Assembly (NCBI RefSeq): GCF_900156525.1
Contig: NZ_FTPS01000001.1
Coordinates: 248,001 to 312,000, forward strand
Direction of reading: 5' to 3'
DNA from: Pontibaca methylaminivorans
GTDB taxonomy: Bacteria > Pseudomonadota > Alphaproteobacteria > Rhodobacterales > Rhodobacteraceae
Length of the DNA stretch: 64,000 bases
Of the stretch, positions 1 through 8,141 are shown piece after piece; the first letter of the stretch is position 1; the number at the start of each line of letters is the position of its first letter. Position numbers and translations under genes: made by a program. The notes below the pieces were generated by a model that did no database searches, was not told the DNA's origin, and was given only the letters and a program-made list of their open reading frames with translations.

Positions 1-65
1 CAGGGCGCGGGGTGCGTCAAGGCCACAAATGGCCCGCACGGCCCTGCCCTCCCCGCCGCCCGGGA

Positions 66-1109
66 TCATTCGCGAATCGTGTCGATCATCCGCTGCACAT
101 TGGCCGGGTCGGCGTCGGGCGTGATGCCGTGGCCCAGGTTGAACACATGCGGCCCCCCGCTGAAGGCGTCGCGGATGCGGCGGGTTTCCTCGACCAGCGC
201 GCTGCCGCCGGTGACCAGATGCGAGGGCGCAAGGTTGCCCTGCACGCAGCCGTCCCGCTGCACATGTTCAGCCGCCCACTCGGGCGAGACCGAATTGTCG
301 AGCGCAACGCAGTCGATCCCGGTCGCCCGGCCGAAACCGATGTAACGCTCGCCCGCCTCGCGCGGAAAGCCGATCACCGCAATCCCGGGGTGGCGTTCCT
401 TCAGCGCGGCGGTGATGCGGCGGCAGGGTTCAAGCGCGAACTCGTCGAAATCCGCGCCCTTCAGCGATCCGGCCCAGCTGTCGAACAGCTTGATCACCTC
501 GGCCCCGGCCTCGACCTGCGCCGACAGGTAAAGGATCGTGGCTTCGGTCAGCCGCTCGATCAGCGCGCGGAACAGGGCGCGGTTTTCGCGCATGAGCGCA
601 TGGGCCGGTGCCTGATCCGGCGTGCCGCGCCCGGCGATCATGTAGGTCGCGACCGTCCAGGGCGCGCCGGCAAAGCCGATCAGCGTCGTTTCCGCCGGAA
701 GCTCCTGCGTGAGATTGCGCAGCGTCTGATAGATCGGGGCAAGCGTTTCGTGGATCACCTCGGCGGGTTTCAGCGCCTCGAAATCCCGCGCGGTGGTGAT
801 GGTGGACAGGCGCGGCCCCTCCCCCGTCACGAACCAGAGCTCGGCGCCGAGCGCCTGCGGGATCAGCAGGATGTCGGCAAACAGGATCGCGGCATCGAAA
901 CCGAAGCGGCGGATCGGCTGCAGCGTGACCTCGGTCGCCAGATCGCTGTTGTAGCAGAGCGACAGGAAATCCCCGGCCTGTTCGCGCGTCGCCCGGTATT
1001 CGGGCAGGTAGCGCCCGGCCTGCCGCATCATCCAGACCGGCGGCACGGCAAGCGTCTCGCCTGCGAGTGCGCGCAGCATCTTTTTCTTTGCCATTACATG
1101 CCCTTTCAT
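66..1109 (-). CDS. hemE: Uroporphyrinogen decarboxylase
   Basis: Removes the four acetate carboxyl groups of uroporphyrinogen III to give coproporphyrinogen III in cytosolic heme/chlorophyll synthesis. The 347-residue product has both family signatures: [17 protein letters not shown] near residues 23-39 (arginine-rich substrate-binding loop) and [13 protein letters not shown] in the middle of the chain. Length matches the family (340-355). A second possible start, MAKKK, lies 15 bases downstream; both have weak AGGA/AAGGG ribosome sites, so the start is uncertain by five residues. It is divergent from hemC across 110 bases, a shared heme regulatory region. Confidence 0.97.
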   Translation of the reverse strand: MKGHVMAKKKMLRALAGETLAVPPVWMMRQAGRYLPEYRATREQAGDFLSLCYNSDLATEVTLQPIRRFGFDAAILFADILLIPQALGAELWFVTGEGPRLSTITTARDFEALKPAEVIHETLAPIYQTLRNLTQELPAETTLIGFAGAPWTVATYMIAGRGTPDQAPAHALMRENRALFRALIERLTEATILYLSAQVEAGAEVIKLFDSWAGSLKGADFDEFALEPCRRITAALKERHPGIAVIGFPREAGERYIGFGRATGIDCVALDNSVSPEWAAEHVQRDGCVQGNLAPSHLVTGGSALVEETRRIRDAFSGGPHVFNLGHGITPDADPANVQRMIDTIRE

Positions 1110-1219
1110 TCCGCTTCCTGTGATCGGTGCAACGGCTCGGCGCTCGGCTGCGCTTTGTCAAGCGCATGGGCGGGTTTCGCGTGGTTGTAAGGGCATTGTG
1201 ACGCGGTTAAAGACAGGGC

Positions 1220-2167
1220 ATGACACATGACCTCCCCTCTCCCGCCGCGCCGCTCAGGATCGGCACCCGTGGCTCGCCGCTGGCGCTTGCGCAGGCACAT
1301 GAGACCCGCGACCGCCTCGCGGCCGCCTTCGACCTTTCGGGCGACTGTTTCGAAATCGTCCCGATCCGCACCACGGGCGACCGCATCACCGACCGGCCGC
1401 TGAAGGAACTGGGCGGCAAGGGGCTGTTCACCCGCGAGATCGAATCCGCCCTGCTCGAGGGCGCGATCGACATCGCCGTGCATTCGATGAAGGACATGCC
1501 GGTGCTCCAGCCCGGGGGGCTCGTGCTCGACACCTATCTGCCGCGCGAGGATCCGCGCGATGCCTTCATCTCGCCCGCCAGGACCGCGATCGAGGATCTC
1601 GCCCCCGGTGCCGTGGTCGGCACGTCAAGCCTGCGCCGCCGCGCCCAGATCCTGAACCGCCGGCCCGATGTCCGGGTGGTCGAATTCCGCGGCAACGTGC
1701 AGACCCGGCTGCGCAAGCTGGCCGAGGGCGTGGCGGACTGCACCTTTCTGGCCATGGCCGGGCTGAACCGCCTGGGCCAGAGCGACGTGCCGGCGACCCC
1801 GATCGAGGTGACCGCGATGCTGCCGGCCGTTGCCCAGGGCGCGATCGGGATCGAGCGGCGCATGGATGATGCGCGCGTGGCGGCGATGCTCGCCGCGATC
1901 CATGACCGCGAAACGGGTGAACGCCTCGCGGCCGAACGCGCCTTCCTGGCCGAACTCGACGGCTCCTGCGAGACGCCGATCGCCGGGCTTGCGGTGATCG
2001 AGGGCGACCGATTGCGGCTGCGCGGCGAGGTGCTGCGCCCCGATGGTTCGCAGGCGCTGCGGGACGAGCGTGTCTGCGCGATCAGCGCCGGCGCCGAGAC
2101 CGGGCGCGCTATGGCGCGTGACCTGCTGGCCGAAGCCGGCCCCGGGTTTTTCGACTGGCGCGGCTGA
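1220..2167 (+). CDS. hemC: Porphobilinogen deaminase (hydroxymethylbilane synthase)
   Basis: Polymerises four porphobilinogens into hydroxymethylbilane, two steps before HemE. The N-terminus RIGTRGSPLALAQA is the family hallmark, and the dipyrromethane cofactor cysteine sits in LDGSCETP in the last third. At 315 residues it has normal length. It reads away from hemE and towards hemF, which follows after 61 bases, so hemC-hemF are probably co-transcribed. Nothing is missing or unusual. Confidence 0.97.
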   Translation: MTHDLPSPAAPLRIGTRGSPLALAQAHETRDRLAAAFDLSGDCFEIVPIRTTGDRITDRPLKELGGKGLFTREIESALLEGAIDIAVHSMKDMPVLQPGGLVLDTYLPREDPRDAFISPARTAIEDLAPGAVVGTSSLRRRAQILNRRPDVRVVEFRGNVQTRLRKLAEGVADCTFLAMAGLNRLGQSDVPATPIEVTAMLPAVAQGAIGIERRMDDARVAAMLAAIHDRETGERLAAERAFLAELDGSCETPIAGLAVIEGDRLRLRGEVLRPDGSQALRDERVCAISAGAETGRAMARDLLAEAGPGFFDWRG

Positions 2168-2228
2168 CGGACCTGCCTGACATGACGCTTTCCAACCCGG
2201 CACAGGGCCGGCCCCCGCAGGGACGATT

Positions 2229-3116
2229 ATGATGATGGATCAGGAAAAACACCGCGCCGCCGCCTGGTTCCGCGAATTGCGCGACCGGATCGTGGCGGCC
2301 TTCGAGGATCTCGAGGACAGCCACCACCGCGGCCCGCTCTCCGACGCGGCACCGGGGCGGTTCACCGTCACCGAAACCCGCCGCGCCGCGCCTGAAGGCG
2401 AGGATGCGGGCGGCGGGCTCATGAGCGTGATGCGCGGCGGGCGCGTGTTCGAAAAGGTCGGGGTCAATGTCTCGACCGTGTTCGGCACGCTTGGGTCCCG
2501 CGCGCAGGAAGCCATGGCCGCCCGCAAGGGCCTGCCGGGGATGCGCGAGGATCCCCGGTTCTGGGCCAGCGGAATTTCTCTCGTCGCGCATATGCAGAAC
2601 CCGCATGTGCCGGCGGTGCACATGAACACCCGCATGTTCTGGACCCCGCACGGCTGGTGGTTCGGCGGCGGATCCGATCTCAACCCGGCGATCGAATATG
2701 CCGAGGACACGGAGTTCTTTCACCGCGAGCAGCAGCGCTGGCTCGATCCGCACGGGACCGGGCTCTATCCCCGGTTCAAGGCCTGGGCAAACGAGTATTT
2801 CTATATCCCGCACCGTCACCGCGCGCGGGGCGTGGGCGGAATTTTCATGGATGATTACTGCACGCGGGACTGGGCAGCCGATTTCGCCCTGACCCGCGAC
2901 ATCGGCTGCGCCTTTCTGCCGGCCTTTCTGCCCCTGGTGGAAAAACGTCGGCCGCAGGACTGGACCGCCGCGGAAAAAGAGGCGCAGCTCGTGCATCGCG
3001 GGCTCTATGCCGAATACAATCTGGTCTATGACCGGGGCACGAAATTCGGGCTCGAGACCGGCCATGATGCCGACGCGGTGCTGATGAGCCTGCCGCCGAT
3101 GGCGAAATGGATCTGA
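2229..3116 (+). CDS. hemF: Oxygen-dependent coproporphyrinogen III oxidase
   Basis: Oxidatively decarboxylates coproporphyrinogen III to protoporphyrinogen IX using O2, the step after HemE. Visible family blocks include WWFGGGSDLNPA, LYPRFKAWANEYFYIPHR, RGVGGIFMDDY and RGTKFGLETG. The product has 295 residues and stops shortly after the SLPP motif, so its tail is shorter than that of E. coli HemF. Three in-frame ATG codons in a row open the gene, with AGGGA just upstream, so the exact start is uncertain by one or two residues. It follows hemC on the same strand. Confidence 0.96.
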   Translation: MMMDQEKHRAAAWFRELRDRIVAAFEDLEDSHHRGPLSDAAPGRFTVTETRRAAPEGEDAGGGLMSVMRGGRVFEKVGVNVSTVFGTLGSRAQEAMAARKGLPGMREDPRFWASGISLVAHMQNPHVPAVHMNTRMFWTPHGWWFGGGSDLNPAIEYAEDTEFFHREQQRWLDPHGTGLYPRFKAWANEYFYIPHRHRARGVGGIFMDDYCTRDWAADFALTRDIGCAFLPAFLPLVEKRRPQDWTAAEKEAQLVHRGLYAEYNLVYDRGTKFGLETGHDADAVLMSLPPMAKWI

Positions 3117-3150
3117 AAATCCCCCTTGAATTTCAGGGTCTCCGCGCTTT

Positions 3151-3168
3151 CATCACCTTCAGGTGATG
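3151..3168. promoter_or_regulatory. Inverted repeat ahead of the cbpA-like gene
   Basis: CATCACCTTCAGGTGATG is an 18-base perfect palindrome between hemF and the DnaJ-family gene. It could be a weak hemF terminator (no good T-tract follows) or an operator. A CTTGAA hexamer at 3125, resembling a heat-shock sigma-32 -35 element, lies just upstream, but no clear matching -10 element is visible. Function is inferred only. Confidence 0.4.
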
Positions 3169-3205
3169 TTGTGCCGCGCCCCCTGCGGCAGCGGAGAATG
3201 TTTTT

Positions 3206-4150
3206 ATGAACACCGATCCTTATGCAGCGCTGGGCGTCGCAAAGACCGCCAGCGATGACGAGATAAGAAAAGCCTACCGCAAGATCGCCCGCTCGAGCCA
3301 CCCGGATCTGAACCCGGACGACGCGGATGCCGAGGCCCGTTTCAAGGCGGCCTCGGCCGCCTATGACCTGCTGCGCGACCCCGAGACCCGGGCCCGGTTC
3401 GACCGCGGCGAGATCGACGCGAGCGGTGCCGAGACCCATGCCCATCAGCAGCGCCGCTATTACCGCGATTTCGCCGATACGGGCGACAATCCCTACGGCG
3501 AAGCCTTCGGCGGCTGGCAGCGCCATGACGCATCCGGCTTTGATGATGTTGATCCGTCGGATATCTTTGCGCAGTTCTTCCACCAGCGCGGCCGGACCGG
3601 TGGCGGAGAGCTTCGCGGGATGGATGCGCGCTATGCGCTCGAGGTGCCTTTCCTTGATGCGGTGAAGGGCGCGCGCACCCGGATCACGCTGCCCGATGGT
3701 GCCGCGCTCGAGGTGCGCATTCCCGAGGGCAGCGCCGACGGCCAGACGATCCGCCTGCGTGGCAAGGGCCATCCCGCACCGGGCGGCGGGCGGCCGGGGG
3801 ACGCGCTGGTGACGCTCGCCGTCACGCCGCACCCGCTGTTCCGGCGCGAGGGTGACGATATCGTCCTGACCCTTCCCGTCACCATCGACGAGGCGATCCT
3901 CGGCGGCCGGGTCGAGACACCGACCATCGAGGGGCCGGTGATGCTGACGATCCCGAAAGGAGCCAACAGCGGCCAGACCCTGCGGCTGCGCAACCGCGGC
4001 GTGAAGAAGCGCGGCTCTGACAGCCGCGGCGACCAGCGGGTCGAACTGGCGATCACGACACCACCGAAGATCGACCCGGACCTTGCCGAATTCATGGAGA
4101 AATGGCGCCGCGATCATGGCTATGATCCCCGCAAGAGGATGAAGACATGA
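3206..4150 (+). CDS. cbpA: DnaJ-family co-chaperone (CbpA-like)
   Basis: A 314-residue type II/III DnaJ protein expected to stimulate the ATPase of a DnaK partner. The J domain fills residues 4-70 with the HPD tripeptide in SSHPDLNPDD. A Gly/Asp-rich linker follows. The second half is the DnaJ C-terminal beta-sandwich (GDALVTLAVTPHPLFRREGDDI is a typical stretch). There is no Cys-rich zinc domain, which separates it from DnaJ proper and fits CbpA. GGAG lies nine bases before the ATG. The stop overlaps the next start by ATGA, and that neighbour looks like the CbpM modulator. Confidence 0.88.
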   Translation: MNTDPYAALGVAKTASDDEIRKAYRKIARSSHPDLNPDDADAEARFKAASAAYDLLRDPETRARFDRGEIDASGAETHAHQQRRYYRDFADTGDNPYGEAFGGWQRHDASGFDDVDPSDIFAQFFHQRGRTGGGELRGMDARYALEVPFLDAVKGARTRITLPDGAALEVRIPEGSADGQTIRLRGKGHPAPGGGRPGDALVTLAVTPHPLFRREGDDIVLTLPVTIDEAILGGRVETPTIEGPVMLTIPKGANSGQTLRLRNRGVKKRGSDSRGDQRVELAITTPPKIDPDLAEFMEKWRRDHGYDPRKRMKT

Positions 4151-4491
4151 CGGTTCTTTATTCGGAAACCCAGATCATCCAGCGCCTCGACGGGCTGAGC
4201 ACCACCCGCTTGCGCGCCTATGTCCGGGCCGAGATCGTGACCCCGGTCCAGACCGAGCGCGGCCCCGCCTTCCGTGAAATCGACCTCGCGCGGCTCGAAC
4301 TGCTTTGCGAGCTGAGCGATGAATTCGGCCTGAACGAGGATGCGCTCGGCATGGTCATGTCGCTGCTCGACCAGTTGCACCGGACCCGGCGCGAGTTGCG
4401 CGAACTGGTCGCCGCCGTCGAGCGGAAGCCCGAGATCTGCCGCGAAGTCACCCGCACCCTGCTCGCGCGCAAGGGCCCGGGCGATCGCTGA
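4147..4491 (+). CDS. cbpM: CbpM-like chaperone modulator
   Basis: A 114-residue MerR/HTH-like small protein translationally coupled to the CbpA-like gene. CbpM binds the J domain of CbpA and blocks its action with DnaK in enterobacteria. The sequence has a basic N-terminal helix-turn-helix-like part (ETQIIQRLDGLSTTRLRAYV), then a helical segment with LDLARLELLCEL-like spacing and a heptad-like tail. The call rests mainly on size, gene order and the MerR-like pattern. A stand-alone small regulator is the alternative. Confidence 0.7.
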   Translation: MTVLYSETQIIQRLDGLSTTRLRAYVRAEIVTPVQTERGPAFREIDLARLELLCELSDEFGLNEDALGMVMSLLDQLHRTRRELRELVAAVERKPEICREVTRTLLARKGPGDR

Positions 4492-4524
4492 AGCTGCGCC
4501 CGGGGCGCGCGCGTCCGGTCCTTG

Positions 4525-4541
4525 CAAGCCCGGCGGGCTTG
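4525..4541 (+). terminator. Probable terminator after cbpA-cbpM
   Basis: CAAGCCC-GGC-GGGCTTG forms a seven-pair hairpin with a three-base loop 33 bases after the cbpM stop. A CTTTTG stretch follows about eight bases later, so it is a weak rather than textbook intrinsic terminator. Confidence 0.4.
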
Positions 4542-4688
4542 AGAGCCCTTTTGACCGTTTCCGGCTGGCCGGCCGGGCCGGGCGCGCCGGCGAGCGCGGG
4601 GCGGTCATTGATGCCCCGCCGCAACCCGGGCATTCCGTCGCGATGCGCGATGCGAAATACATGCCCCGTCATGGCGGGGGCCGTTCCG

Positions 4689-6095
4689 TCACTCGGTCAG
4701 TTCGGCCGCGGTCGGGCGGCGGGCTTCGCGTTCGATCTGGGCGGGACGGGAGAGTTCGGTTCCGGCCGGCAGCACGCCCATCGATTCGAATTTGCGGGCG
4801 GTAGGCAGCACCCTGCCCTCCATCGAGCCGACCGCGCTGTTGTAGCTCGTCACCGCGCGGTCGAGCGAGGTGCCGAGCCGGGTGAGATGTTCGCCGAACT
4901 TCCCGAGGCGCTCGTAAAGATCCCGTGCGAGACGCTGCACCTCGACGGCATTTTCCGCCATCTTTTCCTGCTGCCAGCCATAGGCGATCGCCTTGACCAG
5001 CGCCATGAGCGTGGTCGGCGTCGCAATCAGGATCCGGTGCTCGAACGCGTATTCGATCAGTGCCGGATCGGCCTCGACCGCGGCAGCGACGAAGGTTTCT
5101 CCGGGGATGAACATGACCACGAAATCCGGCGTTTCGCGGATCGCCGCCTGATATTTCTTCGAGGACAGCAGCCGCACATGGCTGCGCACCTGTTCGGCAT
5201 GGCGGGTGATCTGGTGCTGCTGTGCCTCGGGCGTGTCGCTTTCGAGCGCGTTCAGATAGGCGTCGAGCGGGGTTTTCGCGTCAATCACGATGCTCTTGCC
5301 GCCCGGAATGTGGACGATCGCATCGGGGCGCTGCACGGTTTCGTCGGTGGTCACCTGCTGTTCAAGGCGGTAATCGACGTTTTCGCTCATGCCGGCCATC
5401 TCGAACACCTGCCGCAGCTGCATCTCTCCCCAGCGGCCGCGGGTCTTGGGCGTGCGCAGCGCCTGCACGAGGCGGCGGGTCTCGGTGCCGAGCGCGGCCT
5501 GCCCCTCGGCCAGTTCCTTCACCTGCTGGCGGATGGCCCCGTATGCCTCGTTGCGGGCGGTCTCGATTTCCTTGATGCGGCGGTCGAACTGGCCGAGCTT
5601 CTCGTCCAGCGGCTTGACCAGGCTGGAAATCGCGAGATGACGCTTTTCCAGATCCTCGCTGGCCGACTGGCTGTGTTTCTGGAAGCGTTCGCTCACGAGG
5701 CCGAGGAACTGCTCCGCATTCTTGCGCAGCACCCCGCTTGCGAGGGTTTCGAACCGGTCCTCGAGCTCTGTCTTCATGCCGCGCAGTTCTTCGAGCCGCG
5801 CCTCATGTGCCTGTTTCAGCGTTGCAAGTTCGCTTTCGGCGCCGATCCGGGCGGATTTTTCCCGCTCGCCGAGCGCCCGCAACTCGACAAGCTGCTGCTC
5901 CAGCCCGGCAGCACGCTCGGCCTCGGCGCCCCGGCGCGCGAGGTCCTCGCGAAGCCGGGCGACCTCGGCCTCGGCGGCGGCACGCGCCGTCGCTTCACCG
6001 GATCGAGCGGCGCGCGTCGACAGCCAGAGCAGCGCGAAAAGCCCCGCAACGGCGAAAGCGAGCCAGAGATAAGAATCAGCCAACATGTCGTTCAC
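4689..6095 (-). CDS. rmuC: DNA recombination protein RmuC
   Basis: RmuC limits genome rearrangement at inverted repeats and carries a PD-(D/E)XK-like nuclease fold. The product starts with one membrane helix (about residues 5-22), then a long Ala/Glu/Arg-rich coiled coil to about residue 150, then the conserved core with IDAKTPLDAYLNAL and FIPGETFVAAA. I place the start at GTG 6095 (GAGAA upstream) or ATG 6086; the frame stays open further up into mutL, but that part has no family similarity. About 467 residues is normal. It lies head to tail behind mutL, so two DNA-maintenance genes are grouped. Confidence 0.9.
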   Translation of the reverse strand: MNDMLADSYLWLAFAVAGLFALLWLSTRAARSGEATARAAAEAEVARLREDLARRGAEAERAAGLEQQLVELRALGEREKSARIGAESELATLKQAHEARLEELRGMKTELEDRFETLASGVLRKNAEQFLGLVSERFQKHSQSASEDLEKRHLAISSLVKPLDEKLGQFDRRIKEIETARNEAYGAIRQQVKELAEGQAALGTETRRLVQALRTPKTRGRWGEMQLRQVFEMAGMSENVDYRLEQQVTTDETVQRPDAIVHIPGGKSIVIDAKTPLDAYLNALESDTPEAQQHQITRHAEQVRSHVRLLSSKKYQAAIRETPDFVVMFIPGETFVAAAVEADPALIEYAFEHRILIATPTTLMALVKAIAYGWQQEKMAENAVEVQRLARDLYERLGKFGEHLTRLGTSLDRAVTSYNSAVGSMEGRVLPTARKFESMGVLPAGTELSRPAQIEREARRPTAAELTE

Positions 6096-6118
6096 GCTAC
6101 GTTCTCGCGTCTGAGCGG

Positions 6119-7999
6119 TCAACTGCGTTCGAACAGCCGCTCGATATCGGATAGTTTCAATTCGACATAAGTCGGGCGCCCGTGGTTGCACTGGCCGGAA
6201 TGGGGGGTTGCCTCCATCTCGCGCAGCAGGGCGTTCATCTCTTCGGCGCCCATCCGCCGCCCCGAGCGCACCGAGCCGTGGCAGGCCATGCGGCTGAGGA
6301 TCGCATTCAGCCGGGTTTCGAGCGTGGTGCTCTCGCCCTGATCGACAAGTTCGTCCAGCATGTCGCGCAACATGGCGCCGGCGTTCACCTCGCCGAGGAT
6401 CGCCGGGGTTTCGCGCACCGCGACCGCGCTGCCGCCGAAAGGCTCGATCACGAGGCCGAGCCGCGCGAAATCCGCCGCCATCTCCAGCAGCCGCGCGCAG
6501 TCCCCGGCGGAAAGCTCGACGATCTCGGGGATCAGCAGCGCCTGCGCGGCAACGCCGTTTTCCGCCATCTGCCGCTTCAGCCGTTCATAAACCAGCCGTT
6601 CATGGGCGGCGTGCTGATCGACGATCACGATGCCGGTTCCGGTCTGGGCGATGATATAGTTTTCATGCACCTGCCCCCGCGCCGCACCAAGGGGATGCGC
6701 GGTGGTGTCCTCCTCCGCTGCGGCAGGTTCGACGGGTTCGACGGTGCGGCCGCTCCAGGGCATCTGCATCTCGGCAAGGCCGGGCGCCCGGGTGTCGGGT
6801 GCCTGTGCGCGCCATGCGGCGGCGCGGGCCGGCACCGAGGCATGATCCATCTGATAGATGCGCGCGGGCGTCTCTTCGCCCGGCGCGCCGTCGAACGGTT
6901 CGGGTCGCAATGCACCGAGCGTCGCCGCCCCCACCGTGGTCGAGGCCCGGTGCCCGGCCCCGGCCAGCCCGTGACGCAGGGCCGTGACGATCAGCCCGCG
7001 CACAACGCCGGGTTCGCGGAACCGCACCTCGGCCTTGGCCGGGTGCACGTTCACATCGACCAGGTCCGTCGGGCAGTCGATGAACAGCGCCGCCGCCGGG
7101 TGGCGGTCGCGGCTCAGAACGTCCTGATAGGCGGCGCGCAAGGCCCCGGTCAGCGCCCGGTCCTTCACCGGGCGGCCGTTCACGAACAGGAACTGCGCGA
7201 CCGCCGCCCCGCGCGAATAGGTCGGCAGCGCCGCATAGCCGTGCAGGCGGATCCCCTCGCGCGTGGCGTCGATCCCGAGCGCATTGTCGATGAAATCACG
7301 CCCCATGATCCGCGCAAGCCGCGCCCCGAGCGCATCGAACAGGTCGCCGCCTTCGGAATCGGCGCGCAGGATCAGGCGCCCCTCGCCCCCGCCCGATATG
7401 TCGCGCAGGATGAATCCGACCGCAGGTTCCGCCATGGCGAGCCGCTTCACCACGTCACTGATCGCCTGGGATTCCGCCCGCTCCGTGCGCAGGAACTTGA
7501 GCCGCGCGGGCGTGGCGTGGAAAAGATCGCGCAGCTCGACCACCGTGCCCTCGCGCAGGGCGGCGGGCTCGACCTCGCCGGCCCGGCCGCCGTTCACGCG
7601 GATGCGCGCGGCCTCATGTCCGGCGGCGCGGCTCGTGAGTTCAAGCCGCCCGACCGCGGCCAGCGAGGCGAGCGCCTCGCCGCGAAAGCCGAAGCTGTGG
7701 ATGTTCAGCAGGTCGGAGCCGTCGAGCTTGGATGTCGCATGGCGGGCGAGCGCCACCGGCAGATCCGCGGGCGGGATGCCGCAGCCGTCGTCGGTGATAC
7801 GGATCAGTGTCTTGCCACCGTCGGCGATGTCGATGCGGATGCGGCCTGCGCCGGCGTCAATGGCATTCTCGACCAGTTCCTTGACCGCCGAGGCCGGGCG
7901 CTCGACCACCTCGCCGGCGGCGATGCGGTTGATCAGCGCCTCGTCAAGCTGGCGGATCACACGGGGATTCTGCATCATATTGGGGGCGGCTGTATTCAT
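6119..7999 (-). CDS. mutL: DNA mismatch repair protein MutL
   Basis: Links MutS mismatch recognition to strand incision. The GHKL ATPase motifs are present in order: ELVENAIDAGA, DDGCGIP and FRGEALASLAAVG. The C-terminal half holds DQHAAHERLVYE, the DQHA-x2-E-x4-E metal-binding endonuclease motif found in MutL proteins of bacteria that lack MutH. So this MutL is predicted to nick DNA itself. The start is set at the ATG of MNTAAP because the conserved MQNPRVIRQL segment begins eight residues later; 626 residues is standard. It is divergent from the oxoprolinase gene. Confidence 0.97.
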   Translation of the reverse strand: MNTAAPNMMQNPRVIRQLDEALINRIAAGEVVERPASAVKELVENAIDAGAGRIRIDIADGGKTLIRITDDGCGIPPADLPVALARHATSKLDGSDLLNIHSFGFRGEALASLAAVGRLELTSRAAGHEAARIRVNGGRAGEVEPAALREGTVVELRDLFHATPARLKFLRTERAESQAISDVVKRLAMAEPAVGFILRDISGGGEGRLILRADSEGGDLFDALGARLARIMGRDFIDNALGIDATREGIRLHGYAALPTYSRGAAVAQFLFVNGRPVKDRALTGALRAAYQDVLSRDRHPAAALFIDCPTDLVDVNVHPAKAEVRFREPGVVRGLIVTALRHGLAGAGHRASTTVGAATLGALRPEPFDGAPGEETPARIYQMDHASVPARAAAWRAQAPDTRAPGLAEMQMPWSGRTVEPVEPAAAEEDTTAHPLGAARGQVHENYIIAQTGTGIVIVDQHAAHERLVYERLKRQMAENGVAAQALLIPEIVELSAGDCARLLEMAADFARLGLVIEPFGGSAVAVRETPAILGEVNAGAMLRDMLDELVDQGESTTLETRLNAILSRMACHGSVRSGRRMGAEEMNALLREMEATPHSGQCNHGRPTYVELKLSDIERLFERS

Positions 8000-8141
8000 G
8001 CCACTATCCTTAGCATGCCCGCGCACGATTCTGCTACCGTGGATCCGCCCGCCCGGATGCGGCCTCCCGCACGGTGAGCAGGCGTTGACAAGGCAGGCCG
8101 CGCTTCGCACAACCAACGCCGGAACAGCGGGAGGGCGTGCC

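Noticed and set aside
1110-1219. Promoter elements in the hemE/hemC gap (TTGTAA and GTTAAA)
   Set aside because: The spacing is 15 bases and both boxes are weak, so a call would be arbitrary.
4542-4688. Possible tRNA or small RNA between cbpM and rmuC
   Set aside because: No cloverleaf can be folded; only weak hairpins of GC-rich sequence are present.
7263-8141. Upstream extension of the oxoprolinase frame through mutL
   Set aside because: The conserved FWIDRGGTF start and a good GGGAGG site are at 8142. The upstream part is antisense to mutL.
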